Origin: Piscicola geometra
Taxonomy: Eukaryota; Annelida; Clitellata; Hirudinida; Piscicolidae
Direction: 5' to 3'
Assembly (NCBI GenBank): GCA_943735955.1
Contig: OX030955.1
Span: 10,619,647-10,683,646 of the forward strand
Length of the DNA stretch: 64,000 bases
Part shown: piece by piece, positions 45,913 through 57,941 of the stretch
Layout of the letters: each line of letters opens with the position of its first letter
Position numbering within the stretch: the first letter of the stretch is position 1
Position numbers and translations under genes: made by a program
Notes under the pieces: generated by a model
The model's input: the letters and a program-made list of their open reading frames with translations, nothing else
The model's database searches: none
What the model was told of the DNA's origin: nothing

Positions 45913-46030
45913 GTCTACGGCACCCGGTATTCCCAGGTGGTCACCCATCCAAGTACTAACCGGGCTCGACGTTGCTTAACTTCGGTGATCGGACGAGAAC
46001 CGGTGCTTTCAACGTGATATGGCCGTAGAC
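45913..46030 (-). rRNA. 5S rRNA, copy 115 (G93A)
   Basis: G93A converts the helix IV wobble U84-G93 to U-A. 5' flank: gagaca. Confidence 0.94.
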
Positions 46031-46313
46031 ATTGAAAGTGAGATAAAAGATGCTTTTGAGCCTACATGTTGTACATCCCGCCTGAAATGTCCACCATGTA
46101 TTTGTTATTTATTTTTGCACTTAAGTTGCCACCAACCGTCTTGCCGTTGCAACTTGCAAAAAGCTCCATATCGCTGAGACAATAATACATTCTAAAAGAA
46201 AAACAGTTAATTAACGAAAAATGAATGCATTACAAAAAATTGCTGATCAACTAACTATCTAATTAACCCGAGCTCTTTTTCGTATAGCAAAAATTGAAAA
46301 GAGAAAATAAAAA

Positions 46314-46431
46314 GTCTACGGCACCCGGTATTCCCAGGCGGTCACCCATCCAAGTACTAACCGGGCTCGACGTTGCTTAACTTCGGTGATCGGACGAGAA
46401 CCGGTGCTTTCAACGTGATATGGCCGTAGAC
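46314..46431 (-). rRNA. 5S rRNA, copy 116
   Basis: Consensus body. 5' flank: gaaaatgag, ten-A tract, seven-T tract. Confidence 0.97.
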
Positions 46432-46714
46432 ATTGAAAATGAGATAAAAGATGCTTTTGAGCCTACATGTTGTACATCCCGCCTGAAATGTCCACCATGT
46501 ATTTGTTATTTATTTTTGCACTTAAGTTGCCACCAACCGTCTTGCCGTTGCAACTTGCAAAAAGCTCCATATCGCTGAGAGAATAATACATTCTAAAAAA
46601 AAAACAGTTAATTAACGAAAAATGAATGCATTACAAAAAATTGCTGATCAACTAACTATCTAATTAACCCGAGCTTTTTTTCGTATAGCAAAAATTGAAA
46701 AGAGAAAATAAAAA

Positions 46715-46832
46715 GTCTACGGCACCCGGTATTCCCAGGCGGTCACCCATCCAAGTACTAACTGGGCTCGACGTTGCTTAACTTCGTTGATCGGACGAGA
46801 ACCGGTGCTTTCAACGTGATATGGCCGTAGAC
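46715..46832 (-). rRNA. 5S rRNA, copy 117 (C46A, G70A)
   Basis: C46A breaks G31-C46 in helix III. G70A breaks G70-C105 in helix V and hits the intermediate element. 5' flank: acagccc, T-type. Confidence 0.88.
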
Positions 46833-47115
46833 ATTGAAAGTGAGATAAAAGATGCTTTTGAGCCTACATGTTGTACAGCCCGCCTGAAATGTCCACCATG
46901 TATTTGTTATTTATTTTTGCACTTAAGTTGCCACCTACCGTCTTGCCTTTGCAACTTGCAAAAAGCTCCATATCGCTGAGAGAATAATACATTCTAAAAG
47001 AAAAACAGTTAATTAACGAAAAATGAATGCATTACAAAAAATTGCTGATCAACTAACTATCTAATTAACCCGAGCTCTTTTTCGTATAGCAAAAATTGAA
47101 AAGAGAAAATAAAAA

Positions 47116-47233
47116 GTCTACGGCACCCGGTATTCCCAGGCGGTCACCCATCCAAGTACTAACCGGGCTCGACGTTGCTTAACTTCGGTGATCGGACGAG
47201 AACCGGTGCTTTCAACGTGATATGGCCGTAGAC
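47116..47233 (-). rRNA. 5S rRNA, copy 118
   Basis: Consensus body. 5' flank: gatgccttt, gagaca, and a unique tttttttcctat. Confidence 0.97.
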
Positions 47234-47516
47234 ATTGAAAGTGAGATAAAAGATGCCTTTGAGCCTACATGTTGTACATCCCGCCTGAAATGTCCACCAT
47301 GTATTTGTTATTTATTTTTGCACTTAAGTTGCCACCAACCGTCTTGCCGTTGCAACTTGCAAAAAGCTCCATATCGCTGAGACAATAATACATTCTAAAA
47401 GAAAAACAGTTAATTAACGAAAAATGAATGCATTACAAAAAATTGCTGATCAACTAACTATCTAATTAACCCGAGCTTTTTTTCCTATAGCAAAAATTGA
47501 AAAGAGAAAATAAAAA

Positions 47517-47634
47517 GTCTACGGCACCCGGTATTCCCAGGCGGTCACCCATCCAAGTACTAACCGGGCTCGACGTTGCTTAACTTCGGTGATCGGACGA
47601 GAACCGGTGCTTTCAACGTGATATGGCCGTAGAC
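47517..47634 (-). rRNA. 5S rRNA, copy 119
   Basis: Consensus body. 5' flank: acagccc, T-type. Confidence 0.97.
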
Positions 47635-47917
47635 ATTGAAAGTGAGATAAAAGATGCTTTTGAGCCTACATGTTGTACAGCCCGCCTGAAATGTCCACCA
47701 TGTATTTGTTATTTATTTTTGCACTTAAGTTGCCACCTACCGTCTTGCCTTTGCAACTTGCAAAAAGCTCCATATCGCTGAGAGAATAATACATTCTAAA
47801 AGAAAAACAGTTAATTAACGAAAAATGAATGCATTACAAAAAATTGCTGATCAACTAACTATCTAATTAACCCGAGCTCTTTTTCGTATAGCAAAAATTG
47901 AAAAGAGAAAATAAAAA

Positions 47918-48035
47918 GTCTACGGCACCCGGTATTCCCAGGCGGTCACCCATCCAAGTACTAACCGGGCTCGACGTTGCTTAACTTCGGTGATCGGACG
48001 AGAACCGGTGCTTTCAACGTGATATGGCCGTAGAC
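47918..48035 (-). rRNA. 5S rRNA, copy 120
   Basis: Consensus body. 5' flank: gatgcttttcag, unique cttatgttg. Confidence 0.97.
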
Positions 48036-48318
48036 ATTGAAAGTGAGATAAAAGATGCTTTTCAGCCTACATGTTGTACATCCCGCCTGAAATGTCCACC
48101 ATGTATTTGTTATTTATTTTTGCACTTATGTTGCCACCAACCGTCTTGCCGTTGCAACTTGCAAAAAGCTCCATATCGCTGAGAGAATAATACATTCTAA
48201 AAGAAAAACAGTTAATTAACGAAAAATGAATGCATTACAAAAAATTGCTGATCAACTAACTATCTAATTAACCCGAGCTCTTTTTCGTATAGCAAAAATT
48301 GAAAAGAGAAAATAAAAA

Positions 48319-48436
48319 GTCTACGGCACCCGGTATTCCCAGGCGGTCACCCATCCAAGTACTAACCGGGCTCGACGTTGCTTAACTTCGGTGATCGGAC
48401 GAGAACCGGTGCTTTCAACGTGATATGGCCGTAGAC
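48319..48436 (-). rRNA. 5S rRNA, copy 121
   Basis: Consensus body. 5' flank: gacgcttttcag, catttcaaa, aaatttaaaag. Confidence 0.97.
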
Positions 48437-48719
48437 ATTGAAAGTGAGATAAAAGACGCTTTTCAGCCTACATGTTGTACATCCCGCCTGAAATGTCCAC
48501 CATGTATTTGTTATTTATTTTTGCACTTAAGTTGCCACCAACCGTCTTGCCGTTGCAACTTGCAAAAAGCTCCATATCGCTGAGAGAATAATACATTCTA
48601 AAAGAAAAACAGTTAATTAACGAAAAATGAATGCATTTCAAAAAATTGCTGATCAACTAACTATCTAATTAACCCGAGCTCTTTTTCGTATAGCAAAAAT
48701 TTAAAAGAGAAAATAAAAA

Positions 48720-48837
48720 GTCTACGGCACCCGGTATTCCCAGGCGGTCACCCATCCAAGTACTAACCGGGCTCGACGTTGCTTAACTTCGGTGATCGGA
48801 CGAGAACCGGTGCTTTCAACGTGATATGGCCGTAGAC
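48720..48837 (-). rRNA. 5S rRNA, copy 122
   Basis: Consensus body. 5' flank: gatgccttt, agctcta. Confidence 0.97.
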
Positions 48838-49120
48838 ATTGAAAGTGAGATAAAAGATGCCTTTGAGCCTACATGTTGTACATCCCGCCTGAAATGTCCA
48901 CCATGTATTTGTTATTTATTTTTGCACTTAAGTTGCCACCAACCGTCTTGCCGTTGCAACTTGCAAAAAGCTCTATATCGCTGAGAGAATAATACATTCT
49001 AAAAGAAAAACAGTTAATTAACGAAAAATGAATGCATTACAAAAAATTGCTGATCAACTAACTATCTAATTAACCCGAGCTCTTTTTCGTATAGCAAAAA
49101 TTGAAAAGAGAAAATAAAAA

Positions 49121-49238
49121 GTCTACGGCACCCGGTATTCCCAGGCGGTCACCCATCCAAGTACTAACCGGGCTCGACGTTGCTTAACTTCGGTGATCGG
49201 ACGAGAACCGGTGCTTTCAACGTGATATGGCCGTAGAC
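49121..49238 (-). rRNA. 5S rRNA, copy 123
   Basis: Consensus body. 5' flank: gatgctttt, ctggc. Confidence 0.97.
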
Positions 49239-49521
49239 ATTGAAAGTGAGATAAAAGATGCTTTTGAGCCTACATGTTGTACATCCCGCCTGAAATGTCC
49301 ACCATGTATTTGTTATTTATTTTTGCACTTAAGTTGCCACCAACCGTCTTGCCGTTGCAACTGGCAAAAAGCTCCATATCGCTGAGAGAATAATACATTC
49401 TAAAAGAAAAACAGTTAATTAACGAAAAATGAATGCATTACAAAAAATTGCTGATCAACTAACTATCTAATTAACCCGAGCTCTTTTTCGTATAGCAAAA
49501 ATTGAAAAGAGAAAATAAAAA

Positions 49522-49639
49522 GTCTACGGCACCCGGTATTCCCAGGCGGTCACCCATCCAAGTACTAACCGGGCTCGACGTTGCTTAACTTCGGTGATCG
49601 GACGAGAACCGGTGCTTTCAACGTGATATGGCCGTAGAC
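49522..49639 (-). rRNA. 5S rRNA, copy 124
   Basis: Consensus body. 5' flank: gatgccttt, agctcta. Confidence 0.97.
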
Positions 49640-49922
49640 ATTGAAAGTGAGATAAAAGATGCCTTTGAGCCTACATGTTGTACATCCCGCCTGAAATGTC
49701 CACCATGTATTTGTTATTTATTTTTGCACTTAAGTTGCCACCAACCGTCTTGCCGTTGCAACTTGCAAAAAGCTCTATATCGCTGAGAGAATAATACATT
49801 CTAAAAGAAAAACAGTTAATTAACGAAAAATGAATGCATTACAAAAAATTGCTGATCAACTAACTATCTAATTAACCCGAGCTCTTTTTCGTATAGCAAA
49901 AATTGAAAAGAGAAAATAAAAA

Positions 49923-50040
49923 GTCTACGGCACCCGGTATTCCCAGGTGGTCACCCATCCAAGTACTAACCGGGCTCGACGTTGCTTAACTTCGGTGATC
50001 GGACGAGAACCGGTGCTTTCAACGTGATATGGCCGTAGAC
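49923..50040 (-). rRNA. 5S rRNA, copy 125 (G93A)
   Basis: G93A, as in copy 115 at 4010 bp. 5' flank: nine-A tract, seven-T tract; 400-bp unit. Confidence 0.94.
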
Positions 50041-50322
50041 ATTGAAAGTGAGATAAAAGATGCTTTTGAGCCTACATGTTGTACATCCCGCCTGAAATGT
50101 CCACCATGTATTTGTTATTTATTTTTGCACTTAAGTTGCCACCAACCGTCTTGCCGTTGCAACTTGCAAAAAGCTCCATATCGCTGAGAGAATAATACAT
50201 TCTAAAAAAAAACAGTTAATTAACGAAAAATGAATGCATTACAAAAAATTGCTGATCAACTAACTATCTAATTAACCCGAGCTTTTTTTCGTATAGCAAA
50301 AATTGAAAAGAGAAAATAAAAA

Positions 50323-50440
50323 GTCTACGGCACCCGGTATTCCCAGGCGGTCACCCATCCAAGTACTAACCGGGCTCGACGTTGCTTAACTTCGTTGATC
50401 GGACGAGAACCGGTGCTTTCAACGTGATATGGCCGTAGAC
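50323..50440 (-). rRNA. 5S rRNA, copy 126 (C46A)
   Basis: C46A breaks G31-C46 in helix III, as in copy 117, but without G70A. 5' flank: acagccc, T-type, gtattgcaaa. Confidence 0.92.
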
Positions 50441-50723
50441 ATTGAAAGTGAGATAAAAGATGCTTTTGAGCCTACATGTTGTACAGCCCGCCTGAAATGT
50501 CCACCATGTATTTGTTATTTATTTTTGCACTTAAGTTGCCACCTACCGTCTTGCCTTTGCAACTTGCAAAAAGCTCCATATCGCTGAGAGAATAATACAT
50601 TCTAAAAGAAAAACAGTTAATTAACGAAAAATGAATGCATTACAAAAAATTGCTGATCAACTAACTATCTAATTAACCCGAGCTCTTTTTCGTATTGCAA
50701 AAATTGAAAAGAGAAAATAAAAA

Positions 50724-50841
50724 GTCTACGGCACCCGGTATTCCCAGGCGGTCACCCATCCAAGTACTAACCGGGCTCGACGTTGCTTAACTTCGGTGAT
50801 CGGACGAGAACCGGTGCTTTCAACGTGATATGGCCGTAGAC
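50724..50841 (-). rRNA. 5S rRNA, copy 127
   Basis: Consensus body. 5' flank: gatgccttt, gagaca, seven-T tract. Confidence 0.97.
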
Positions 50842-51124
50842 ATTGAAAGTGAGATAAAAGATGCCTTTGAGCCTACATGTTGTACATCCCGCCTGAAATG
50901 TCCACCATGTATTTGTTATTTATTTTTGCACTTAAGTTGCCACCAACCGTCTTGCCGTTGCAACTTGCAAAAAGCTCCATATCGCTGAGACAATAATACA
51001 TTCTAAAAGAAAAACAGTTAATTAACGAAAAATGAATGCATTACAAAAAATTGCTGATCAACTAACTATCTAATTAACCCGAGCTTTTTTTCGTATAGCA
51101 AAAATTGAAAAGAGAAAATAAAAA

Positions 51125-51242
51125 GTCTATGGCACCCGGTATTCCCAGGCGGTCACCCATCCAAGTACTAACCGGGCTCGACGTTGCTTAACTTCGGTGA
51201 TCGGACGAGAACCGGTGCTTTCAACGTGATATGGCCGTAGAC
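51125..51242 (-). rRNA. 5S rRNA, copy 128 (G113A)
   Basis: G113A gives a C6-A113 mismatch in helix I. 5' flank: acagccc, T-type. Confidence 0.93.
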
Positions 51243-51525
51243 ATTGAAAGTGAGATAAAAGATGCTTTTGAGCCTACATGTTGTACAGCCCGCCTGAAAT
51301 GTCCACCATGTATTTGTTATTTATTTTTGCACTTAAGTTGCCACCTACCGTCTTGCCTTTGCAACTTGCAAAAAGCTCCATATCGCTGAGAGAATAATAC
51401 ATTCTAAAAGAAAAACAGTTAATTAACGAAAAATGAATGCATTACAAAAAATTGCTGATCAACTAACTATCTAATTAACCCGAGCTCTTTTTCGTATAGC
51501 AAAAATTGAAAAGAGAAAATAAAAA

Positions 51526-51643
51526 GTCTACGGCACCCGGTATTCCCAGGCGGTCACCCATCCAAGTACTAACCGGGCTCGACGTTGCTTAACTTCGGTG
51601 ATCGGACGAGAACCGGTGCTTTCAACGTGATATGGCCGTAGAC
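51526..51643 (-). rRNA. 5S rRNA, copy 129
   Basis: Consensus body. 5' flank: gatgcttttcag. Confidence 0.97.
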
Positions 51644-51926
51644 ATTGAAAGTGAGATAAAAGATGCTTTTCAGCCTACATGTTGTACATCCCGCCTGAAA
51701 TGTCCACCATGTATTTGTTATTTATTTTTGCACTTAAGTTGCCACCAACCGTCTTGCCGTTGCAACTTGCAAAAAGCTCCATATCGCTGAGAGAATAATA
51801 CATTCTAAAAGAAAAACAGTTAATTAACGAAAAATGAATGCATTACAAAAAATTGCTGATCAACTAACTATCTAATTAACCCGAGCTCTTTTTCGTATAG
51901 CAAAAATTGAAAAGAGAAAATAAAAA

Positions 51927-52044
51927 GTCTACGGCACCCGGTATTCCCAGGCGGTCACCCATCCAAGTACTAACCGGGCTCGACGTTGCTTAACTTCGGT
52001 GATCGGACGAGAACCGGTGCTTTCAACGTGATATGGCCGTAGAC
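51927..52044 (-). rRNA. 5S rRNA, copy 130
   Basis: Consensus body. 5' flank: gacgcttttcag, catttcaaa, aaatttaaaag. Confidence 0.97.
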
Positions 52045-52327
52045 ATTGAAAGTGAGATAAAAGACGCTTTTCAGCCTACATGTTGTACATCCCGCCTGAA
52101 ATGTCCACCATGTATTTGTTATTTATTTTTGCACTTAAGTTGCCACCAACCGTCTTGCCGTTGCAACTTGCAAAAAGCTCCATATCGCTGAGAGAATAAT
52201 ACATTCTAAAAGAAAAACAGTTAATTAACGAAAAATGAATGCATTTCAAAAAATTGCTGATCAACTAACTATCTAATTAACCCGAGCTCTTTTTCGTATA
52301 GCAAAAATTTAAAAGAGAAAATAAAAA

Positions 52328-52445
52328 GTCTACGGCACCCGGTATTCCCAGGCGGTCACCCATCCAAGTACTAACCGGGCTCGACGTTGCTTAACTTCGG
52401 TGATCGGACGAGAACCGGTGCTTTCAACGTGATATGGCCGTAGAC
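52328..52445 (-). rRNA. 5S rRNA, copy 131
   Basis: Consensus body. 5' flank as copy 130; the two units look like a one-unit duplication. Confidence 0.97.
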
Positions 52446-52728
52446 ATTGAAAGTGAGATAAAAGACGCTTTTCAGCCTACATGTTGTACATCCCGCCTGA
52501 AATGTCCACCATGTATTTGTTATTTATTTTTGCACTTAAGTTGCCACCAACCGTCTTGCCGTTGCAACTTGCAAAAAGCTCCATATCGCTGAGAGAATAA
52601 TACATTCTAAAAGAAAAACAGTTAATTAACGAAAAATGAATGCATTTCAAAAAATTGCTGATCAACTAACTATCTAATTAACCCGAGCTCTTTTTCGTAT
52701 AGCAAAAATTTAAAAGAGAAAATAAAAA

Positions 52729-52846
52729 GTCTACGGCACCCGGTATTCCCAGGCGGTCACCCATCCAAGTACTAACCGGGCTCGACGTTGCTTAACTTCG
52801 GTGATCGGACGAGAACCGGTGCTTTCAACGTGATATGGCCGTAGAC
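52729..52846 (-). rRNA. 5S rRNA, copy 132
   Basis: Consensus body. 5' flank: gatgccttt, agctcta. Confidence 0.97.
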
Positions 52847-53129
52847 ATTGAAAGTGAGATAAAAGATGCCTTTGAGCCTACATGTTGTACATCCCGCCTG
52901 AAATGTCCACCATGTATTTGTTATTTATTTTTGCACTTAAGTTGCCACCAACCGTCTTGCCGTTGCAACTTGCAAAAAGCTCTATATCGCTGAGAGAATA
53001 ATACATTCTAAAAGAAAAACAGTTAATTAACGAAAAATGAATGCATTACAAAAAATTGCTGATCAACTAACTATCTAATTAACCCGAGCTCTTTTTCGTA
53101 TAGCAAAAATTGAAAAGAGAAAATAAAAA

Positions 53130-53247
53130 GTTTACGGCACCCGGTATTCCCAGGCGGTCACCCATCCAAGTACTAACCGGGCTCGACGTTGCTTAACTTC
53201 GGTGATCGGACGAGAACCGGTGCTTTCAACGTGATATGGCCGTAGAC
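53130..53247 (-). rRNA. 5S rRNA, copy 133 (G116A)
   Basis: G116A gives a C3-A116 mismatch in helix I. 5' flank: acatccc, T-type, gtattgcaaa. Confidence 0.93.
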
Positions 53248-53530
53248 ATTGAAAGTGAGATAAAAGATGCTTTTGAGCCTACATGTTGTACATCCCGCCT
53301 GAAATGTCCACCATGTATTTGTTATTTATTTTTGCACTTAAGTTGCCACCTACCGTCTTGCCTTTGCAACTTGCAAAAAGCTCCATATCGCTGAGAGAAT
53401 AATACATTCTAAAAGAAAAACAGTTAATTAACGAAAAATGAATGCATTACAAAAAATTGCTGATCAACTAACTATCTAATTAACCCGAGCTCTTTTTCGT
53501 ATTGCAAAAATTGAAAAGAGAAAATAAAAA

Positions 53531-53648
53531 GTCTACGGCACCCGGTATTCCCAGGCGGTCACCCATCCAAGTACTAACCGGGCTCGACGTTGCTTAACTT
53601 CGGTGATCGGACGAGAACCGGTGCTTTCAACGTGATATGGCCGTAGAC
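53531..53648 (-). rRNA. 5S rRNA, copy 134
   Basis: Consensus body. 5' flank: gatgccttt, gagaca, seven-T tract. Confidence 0.97.
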
Positions 53649-53931
53649 ATTGAAAGTGAGATAAAAGATGCCTTTGAGCCTACATGTTGTACATCCCGCC
53701 TGAAATGTCCACCATGTATTTGTTATTTATTTTTGCACTTAAGTTGCCACCAACCGTCTTGCCGTTGCAACTTGCAAAAAGCTCCATATCGCTGAGACAA
53801 TAATACATTCTAAAAGAAAAACAGTTAATTAACGAAAAATGAATGCATTACAAAAAATTGCTGATCAACTAACTATCTAATTAACCCGAGCTTTTTTTCG
53901 TATAGCAAAAATTGAAAAGAGAAAATAAAAA

Positions 53932-54049
53932 GTCTATGGCACCCGGTATTCCCAGGCGGTCACCCATCCAAGTACTAACCGGGCTCGACGTTGCTTAACT
54001 TCGGTGATCGGACGAGAACCGGTGCTTTCAACGTGATATGGCCGTAGAC
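53932..54049 (-). rRNA. 5S rRNA, copy 135 (G113A)
   Basis: G113A; counterpart of copy 128 at 2807 bp. 5' flank: acagccc, T-type. Confidence 0.93.
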
Positions 54050-54332
54050 ATTGAAAGTGAGATAAAAGATGCTTTTGAGCCTACATGTTGTACAGCCCGC
54101 CTGAAATGTCCACCATGTATTTGTTATTTATTTTTGCACTTAAGTTGCCACCTACCGTCTTGCCTTTGCAACTTGCAAAAAGCTCCATATCGCTGAGAGA
54201 ATAATACATTCTAAAAGAAAAACAGTTAATTAACGAAAAATGAATGCATTACAAAAAATTGCTGATCAACTAACTATCTAATTAACCCGAGCTCTTTTTC
54301 GTATAGCAAAAATTGAAAAGAGAAAATAAAAA

Positions 54333-54450
54333 GTCTACGGCACCCGGTATTCCCAGGCGGTCACCCATCCAAGTACTAACCGGGCTCGACGTTGCTTAAC
54401 TTCGGTGATCGGACGAGAACCGGTGCTTTCAACGTGATATGGCCGTAGAC
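54333..54450 (-). rRNA. 5S rRNA, copy 136
   Basis: Consensus body. 5' flank: gatgcttttcag. Confidence 0.97.
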
Positions 54451-54733
54451 ATTGAAAGTGAGATAAAAGATGCTTTTCAGCCTACATGTTGTACATCCCG
54501 CCTGAAATGTCCACCATGTATTTGTTATTTATTTTTGCACTTAAGTTGCCACCAACCGTCTTGCCGTTGCAACTTGCAAAAAGCTCCATATCGCTGAGAG
54601 AATAATACATTCTAAAAGAAAAACAGTTAATTAACGAAAAATGAATGCATTACAAAAAATTGCTGATCAACTAACTATCTAATTAACCCGAGCTCTTTTT
54701 CGTATAGCAAAAATTGAAAAGAGAAAATAAAAA

Positions 54734-54851
54734 GTCTACGGCACCCGGTATTCCCAGGCGGTCACCCATCCAAGTACTAACCGGGCTCGACGTTGCTTAA
54801 CTTCGGTGATCGGACGAGAACCGGTGCTTTCAACGTGATATGGCCGTAGAC
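54734..54851 (-). rRNA. 5S rRNA, copy 137
   Basis: Consensus body. 5' flank: gacgcttttcag, catttcaaa, aaatttaaaag. Confidence 0.97.
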
Positions 54852-55134
54852 ATTGAAAGTGAGATAAAAGACGCTTTTCAGCCTACATGTTGTACATCCC
54901 GCCTGAAATGTCCACCATGTATTTGTTATTTATTTTTGCACTTAAGTTGCCACCAACCGTCTTGCCGTTGCAACTTGCAAAAAGCTCCATATCGCTGAGA
55001 GAATAATACATTCTAAAAGAAAAACAGTTAATTAACGAAAAATGAATGCATTTCAAAAAATTGCTGATCAACTAACTATCTAATTAACCCGAGCTCTTTT
55101 TCGTATAGCAAAAATTTAAAAGAGAAAATAAAAA

Positions 55135-55252
55135 GTCTACGGCACCCGGTATTCCCAGGCGGTCACCCATCCAAGTACTAACCGGGCTCGACGTTGCTTA
55201 ACTTCGGTGATCGGACGAGAACCGGTGCTTTCAACGTGATATGGCCGTAGAC
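55135..55252 (-). rRNA. 5S rRNA, copy 138
   Basis: Consensus body. 5' flank as copy 137. Confidence 0.97.
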
Positions 55253-55535
55253 ATTGAAAGTGAGATAAAAGACGCTTTTCAGCCTACATGTTGTACATCC
55301 CGCCTGAAATGTCCACCATGTATTTGTTATTTATTTTTGCACTTAAGTTGCCACCAACCGTCTTGCCGTTGCAACTTGCAAAAAGCTCCATATCGCTGAG
55401 AGAATAATACATTCTAAAAGAAAAACAGTTAATTAACGAAAAATGAATGCATTTCAAAAAATTGCTGATCAACTAACTATCTAATTAACCCGAGCTCTTT
55501 TTCGTATAGCAAAAATTTAAAAGAGAAAATAAAAA

Positions 55536-55653
55536 GTCTACGGCACCCGGTATTCCCAGGCGGTCACCCATCCAAGTACTAACCGGGCTCGACGTTGCTT
55601 AACTTCGGTGATCGGACGAGAACCGGTGCTTTCAACGTGATATGGCCGTAGAC
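55536..55653 (-). rRNA. 5S rRNA, copy 139
   Basis: Consensus body. 5' flank: gatgccttt, agctcta. Confidence 0.97.
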
Positions 55654-55936
55654 ATTGAAAGTGAGATAAAAGATGCCTTTGAGCCTACATGTTGTACATC
55701 CCGCCTGAAATGTCCACCATGTATTTGTTATTTATTTTTGCACTTAAGTTGCCACCAACCGTCTTGCCGTTGCAACTTGCAAAAAGCTCTATATCGCTGA
55801 GAGAATAATACATTCTAAAAGAAAAACAGTTAATTAACGAAAAATGAATGCATTACAAAAAATTGCTGATCAACTAACTATCTAATTAACCCGAGCTCTT
55901 TTTCGTATAGCAAAAATTGAAAAGAGAAAATAAAAA

Positions 55937-56054
55937 GTTTACGGCACCCGGTATTCCCAGGCGGTCACCCATCCAAGTACTAACCGGGCTCGACGTTGCT
56001 TAACTTCGGTGATCGGACGAGAACCGGTGCTTTCAACGTGATATGGCCGTAGAC
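55937..56054 (-). rRNA. 5S rRNA, copy 140 (G116A)
   Basis: G116A; counterpart of copy 133. 5' flank: gatgctttt, A-type, gagaca, aaatttaaaag. Confidence 0.93.
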
Positions 56055-56337
56055 ATTGAAAGTGAGATAAAAGATGCTTTTGAGCCTACATGTTGTACAT
56101 CCCGCCTGAAATGTCCACCATGTATTTGTTATTTATTTTTGCACTTAAGTTGCCACCAACCGTCTTGCCGTTGCAACTTGCAAAAAGCTCCATATCGCTG
56201 AGACAATAATACATTCTAAAAGAAAAACAGTTAATTAACGAAAAATGAATGCATTACAAAAAATTGCTGATCAACTAACTATCTAATTAACCCGAGCTCT
56301 TTTTCGTATAGCAAAAATTTAAAAGAGAAAATAAAAA

Positions 56338-56455
56338 GTCTACGGCACCCGGTATTCCCAGGCGGTCACCCATCCAAGTACTAACCGGGCTCGACGTTGC
56401 TTAACTTCGGTGATCGGACGAGAACCGGTGCTTTCAACGTGATATGGCCGTAGAC
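56338..56455 (-). rRNA. 5S rRNA, copy 141
   Basis: Consensus body. 5' flank: gatgccttt, agctcta. Confidence 0.97.
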
Positions 56456-56738
56456 ATTGAAAGTGAGATAAAAGATGCCTTTGAGCCTACATGTTGTACA
56501 TCCCGCCTGAAATGTCCACCATGTATTTGTTATTTATTTTTGCACTTAAGTTGCCACCAACCGTCTTGCCGTTGCAACTTGCAAAAAGCTCTATATCGCT
56601 GAGAGAATAATACATTCTAAAAGAAAAACAGTTAATTAACGAAAAATGAATGCATTACAAAAAATTGCTGATCAACTAACTATCTAATTAACCCGAGCTC
56701 TTTTTCGTATAGCAAAAATTGAAAAGAGAAAATAAAAA

Positions 56739-56856
56739 GTTTACGGCACCCGGTATTCCCAGGCGGTCACCCATCCAAGTACTAACCGGGCTCGACGTTG
56801 CTTAACTTCGGTGATCGGACGAGAACCGGTGCTTTCAACGTGATATGGCCGTAGAC
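56739..56856 (-). rRNA. 5S rRNA, copy 142 (G116A)
   Basis: G116A; 802 bp from copy 140. 5' flank: gatgctttt, gagaca. Confidence 0.93.
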
Positions 56857-57139
56857 ATTGAAAGTGAGATAAAAGATGCTTTTGAGCCTACATGTTGTAC
56901 ATCCCGCCTGAAATGTCCACCATGTATTTGTTATTTATTTTTGCACTTAAGTTGCCACCAACCGTCTTGCCGTTGCAACTTGCAAAAAGCTCCATATCGC
57001 TGAGACAATAATACATTCTAAAAGAAAAACAGTTAATTAACGAAAAATGAATGCATTACAAAAAATTGCTGATCAACTAACTATCTAATTAACCCGAGCT
57101 CTTTTTCGTATAGCAAAAATTGAAAAGAGAAAATAAAAA

Positions 57140-57257
57140 GTCTACGGCACCCGGTATTCCCAGGCGGTCACCCATCCAAGTACTAACCGGGCTCGACATT
57201 GCTTAACTTCGGTGATCGGACGAGAACCGGTGCTTTCAACGTGATATGGCCGTAAAC
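57140..57257 (-). rRNA. 5S rRNA, copy 143 (C3T, C60T)
   Basis: C3T gives a U3-G116 wobble and C60T a G18-U60 wobble, so both helices can still form. 5' flank: gccttcatg in place of gcctacatg, A-type, seven-T tract. Confidence 0.93.
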
Positions 57258-57540
57258 ATTGAAAGTGAGATAAAAGATGCTTTTGAGCCTTCATGTTGTA
57301 CATCCCGCCTGAAATGTCCACCATGTATTTGTTATTTATTTTTGCACTTAAGTTGCCACCAACCGTCTTGCCGTTGCAACTTGCAAAAAGCTCCATATCG
57401 CTGAGAGAATAATACATTCTAAAAGAAAAACAGTTAATTAACGAAAAATGAATGCATTACAAAAAATTGCTGATCAACTAACTATCTAATTAACCCGAGC
57501 TTTTTTTCGTATAGCAAAAATTGAAAAGAGAAAATAAAAA

Positions 57541-57658
57541 GTCTACGGCACCTGGTATTCCCAGGCGGTCACCCATCCAAGTACTAACCGGGCTCGACGT
57601 TGCTTAACTTCGGTGATCGGACGAGAACCGGTGCTTTCAACGTGATATGGCCGTAGAC
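57541..57658 (-). rRNA. 5S rRNA, copy 144 (G106A)
   Basis: G106A breaks C69-G106 in helix V. 5' flank: gatgcatttgagcctatatg, acagccc, T-type; first unit of the right-hand subfamily. Confidence 0.92.
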
Positions 57659-57941
57659 ATTGAAAGTGAGATAAAAGATGCATTTGAGCCTATATGTTGT
57701 ACAGCCCGCCTGAAATGTCCACCATGTATTTGTTATTTATTTTTGCACTTAAGTTGCCACCTACCGTCTTGCCTTTGCAACTTGCAAAAAGCTCCATATC
57801 GCTGAGAGAATAATACATTCTAAAAGAAAAACAGTTAATTAACGAAAAATGAATGCATTACAAAAAATTGCTGATCAACTAACTATCTAATTAACCCGAG
57901 CTCTTTTTCGTATAGCAAAAATTGAAAAGAGAAAATAAAAA

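Larger units (their letters stand above)
45913..52445 (-). repeat. Duplication at about 3608-4010 bp
   Basis: Copies 117-122 match 126-131 at 3608 bp, including C46A in 117 and 126, acagccc T-type flanks, and catttcaaa with aaatttaaaag. Copies 115 and 125, both G93A, lie 4010 bp apart, so one unit was gained or lost between these blocks. Confidence 0.8.
50550..56150 (-). repeat. Two adjacent 2807-bp copies of a seven-unit block
   Basis: Copies 127-133 match 134-140 at exactly 2807 bp (7 x 401). Shared rare markers are gtattgcaaa (50696 and 53503), G113A (128 and 135), paired catttcaaa units (131-132 and 138-139 regions) and G116A (133 and 140). The two copies are directly adjacent, so this looks like one recent unequal exchange. 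The boundary is approximate. Confidence 0.85.

Noticed and set aside
57142..57417. 91-codon minus-strand frame
   Set aside because: It runs from the spacer straight through 5S copy 143, because gccttcatg removes the usual TAG stop. It is a chance read-through.
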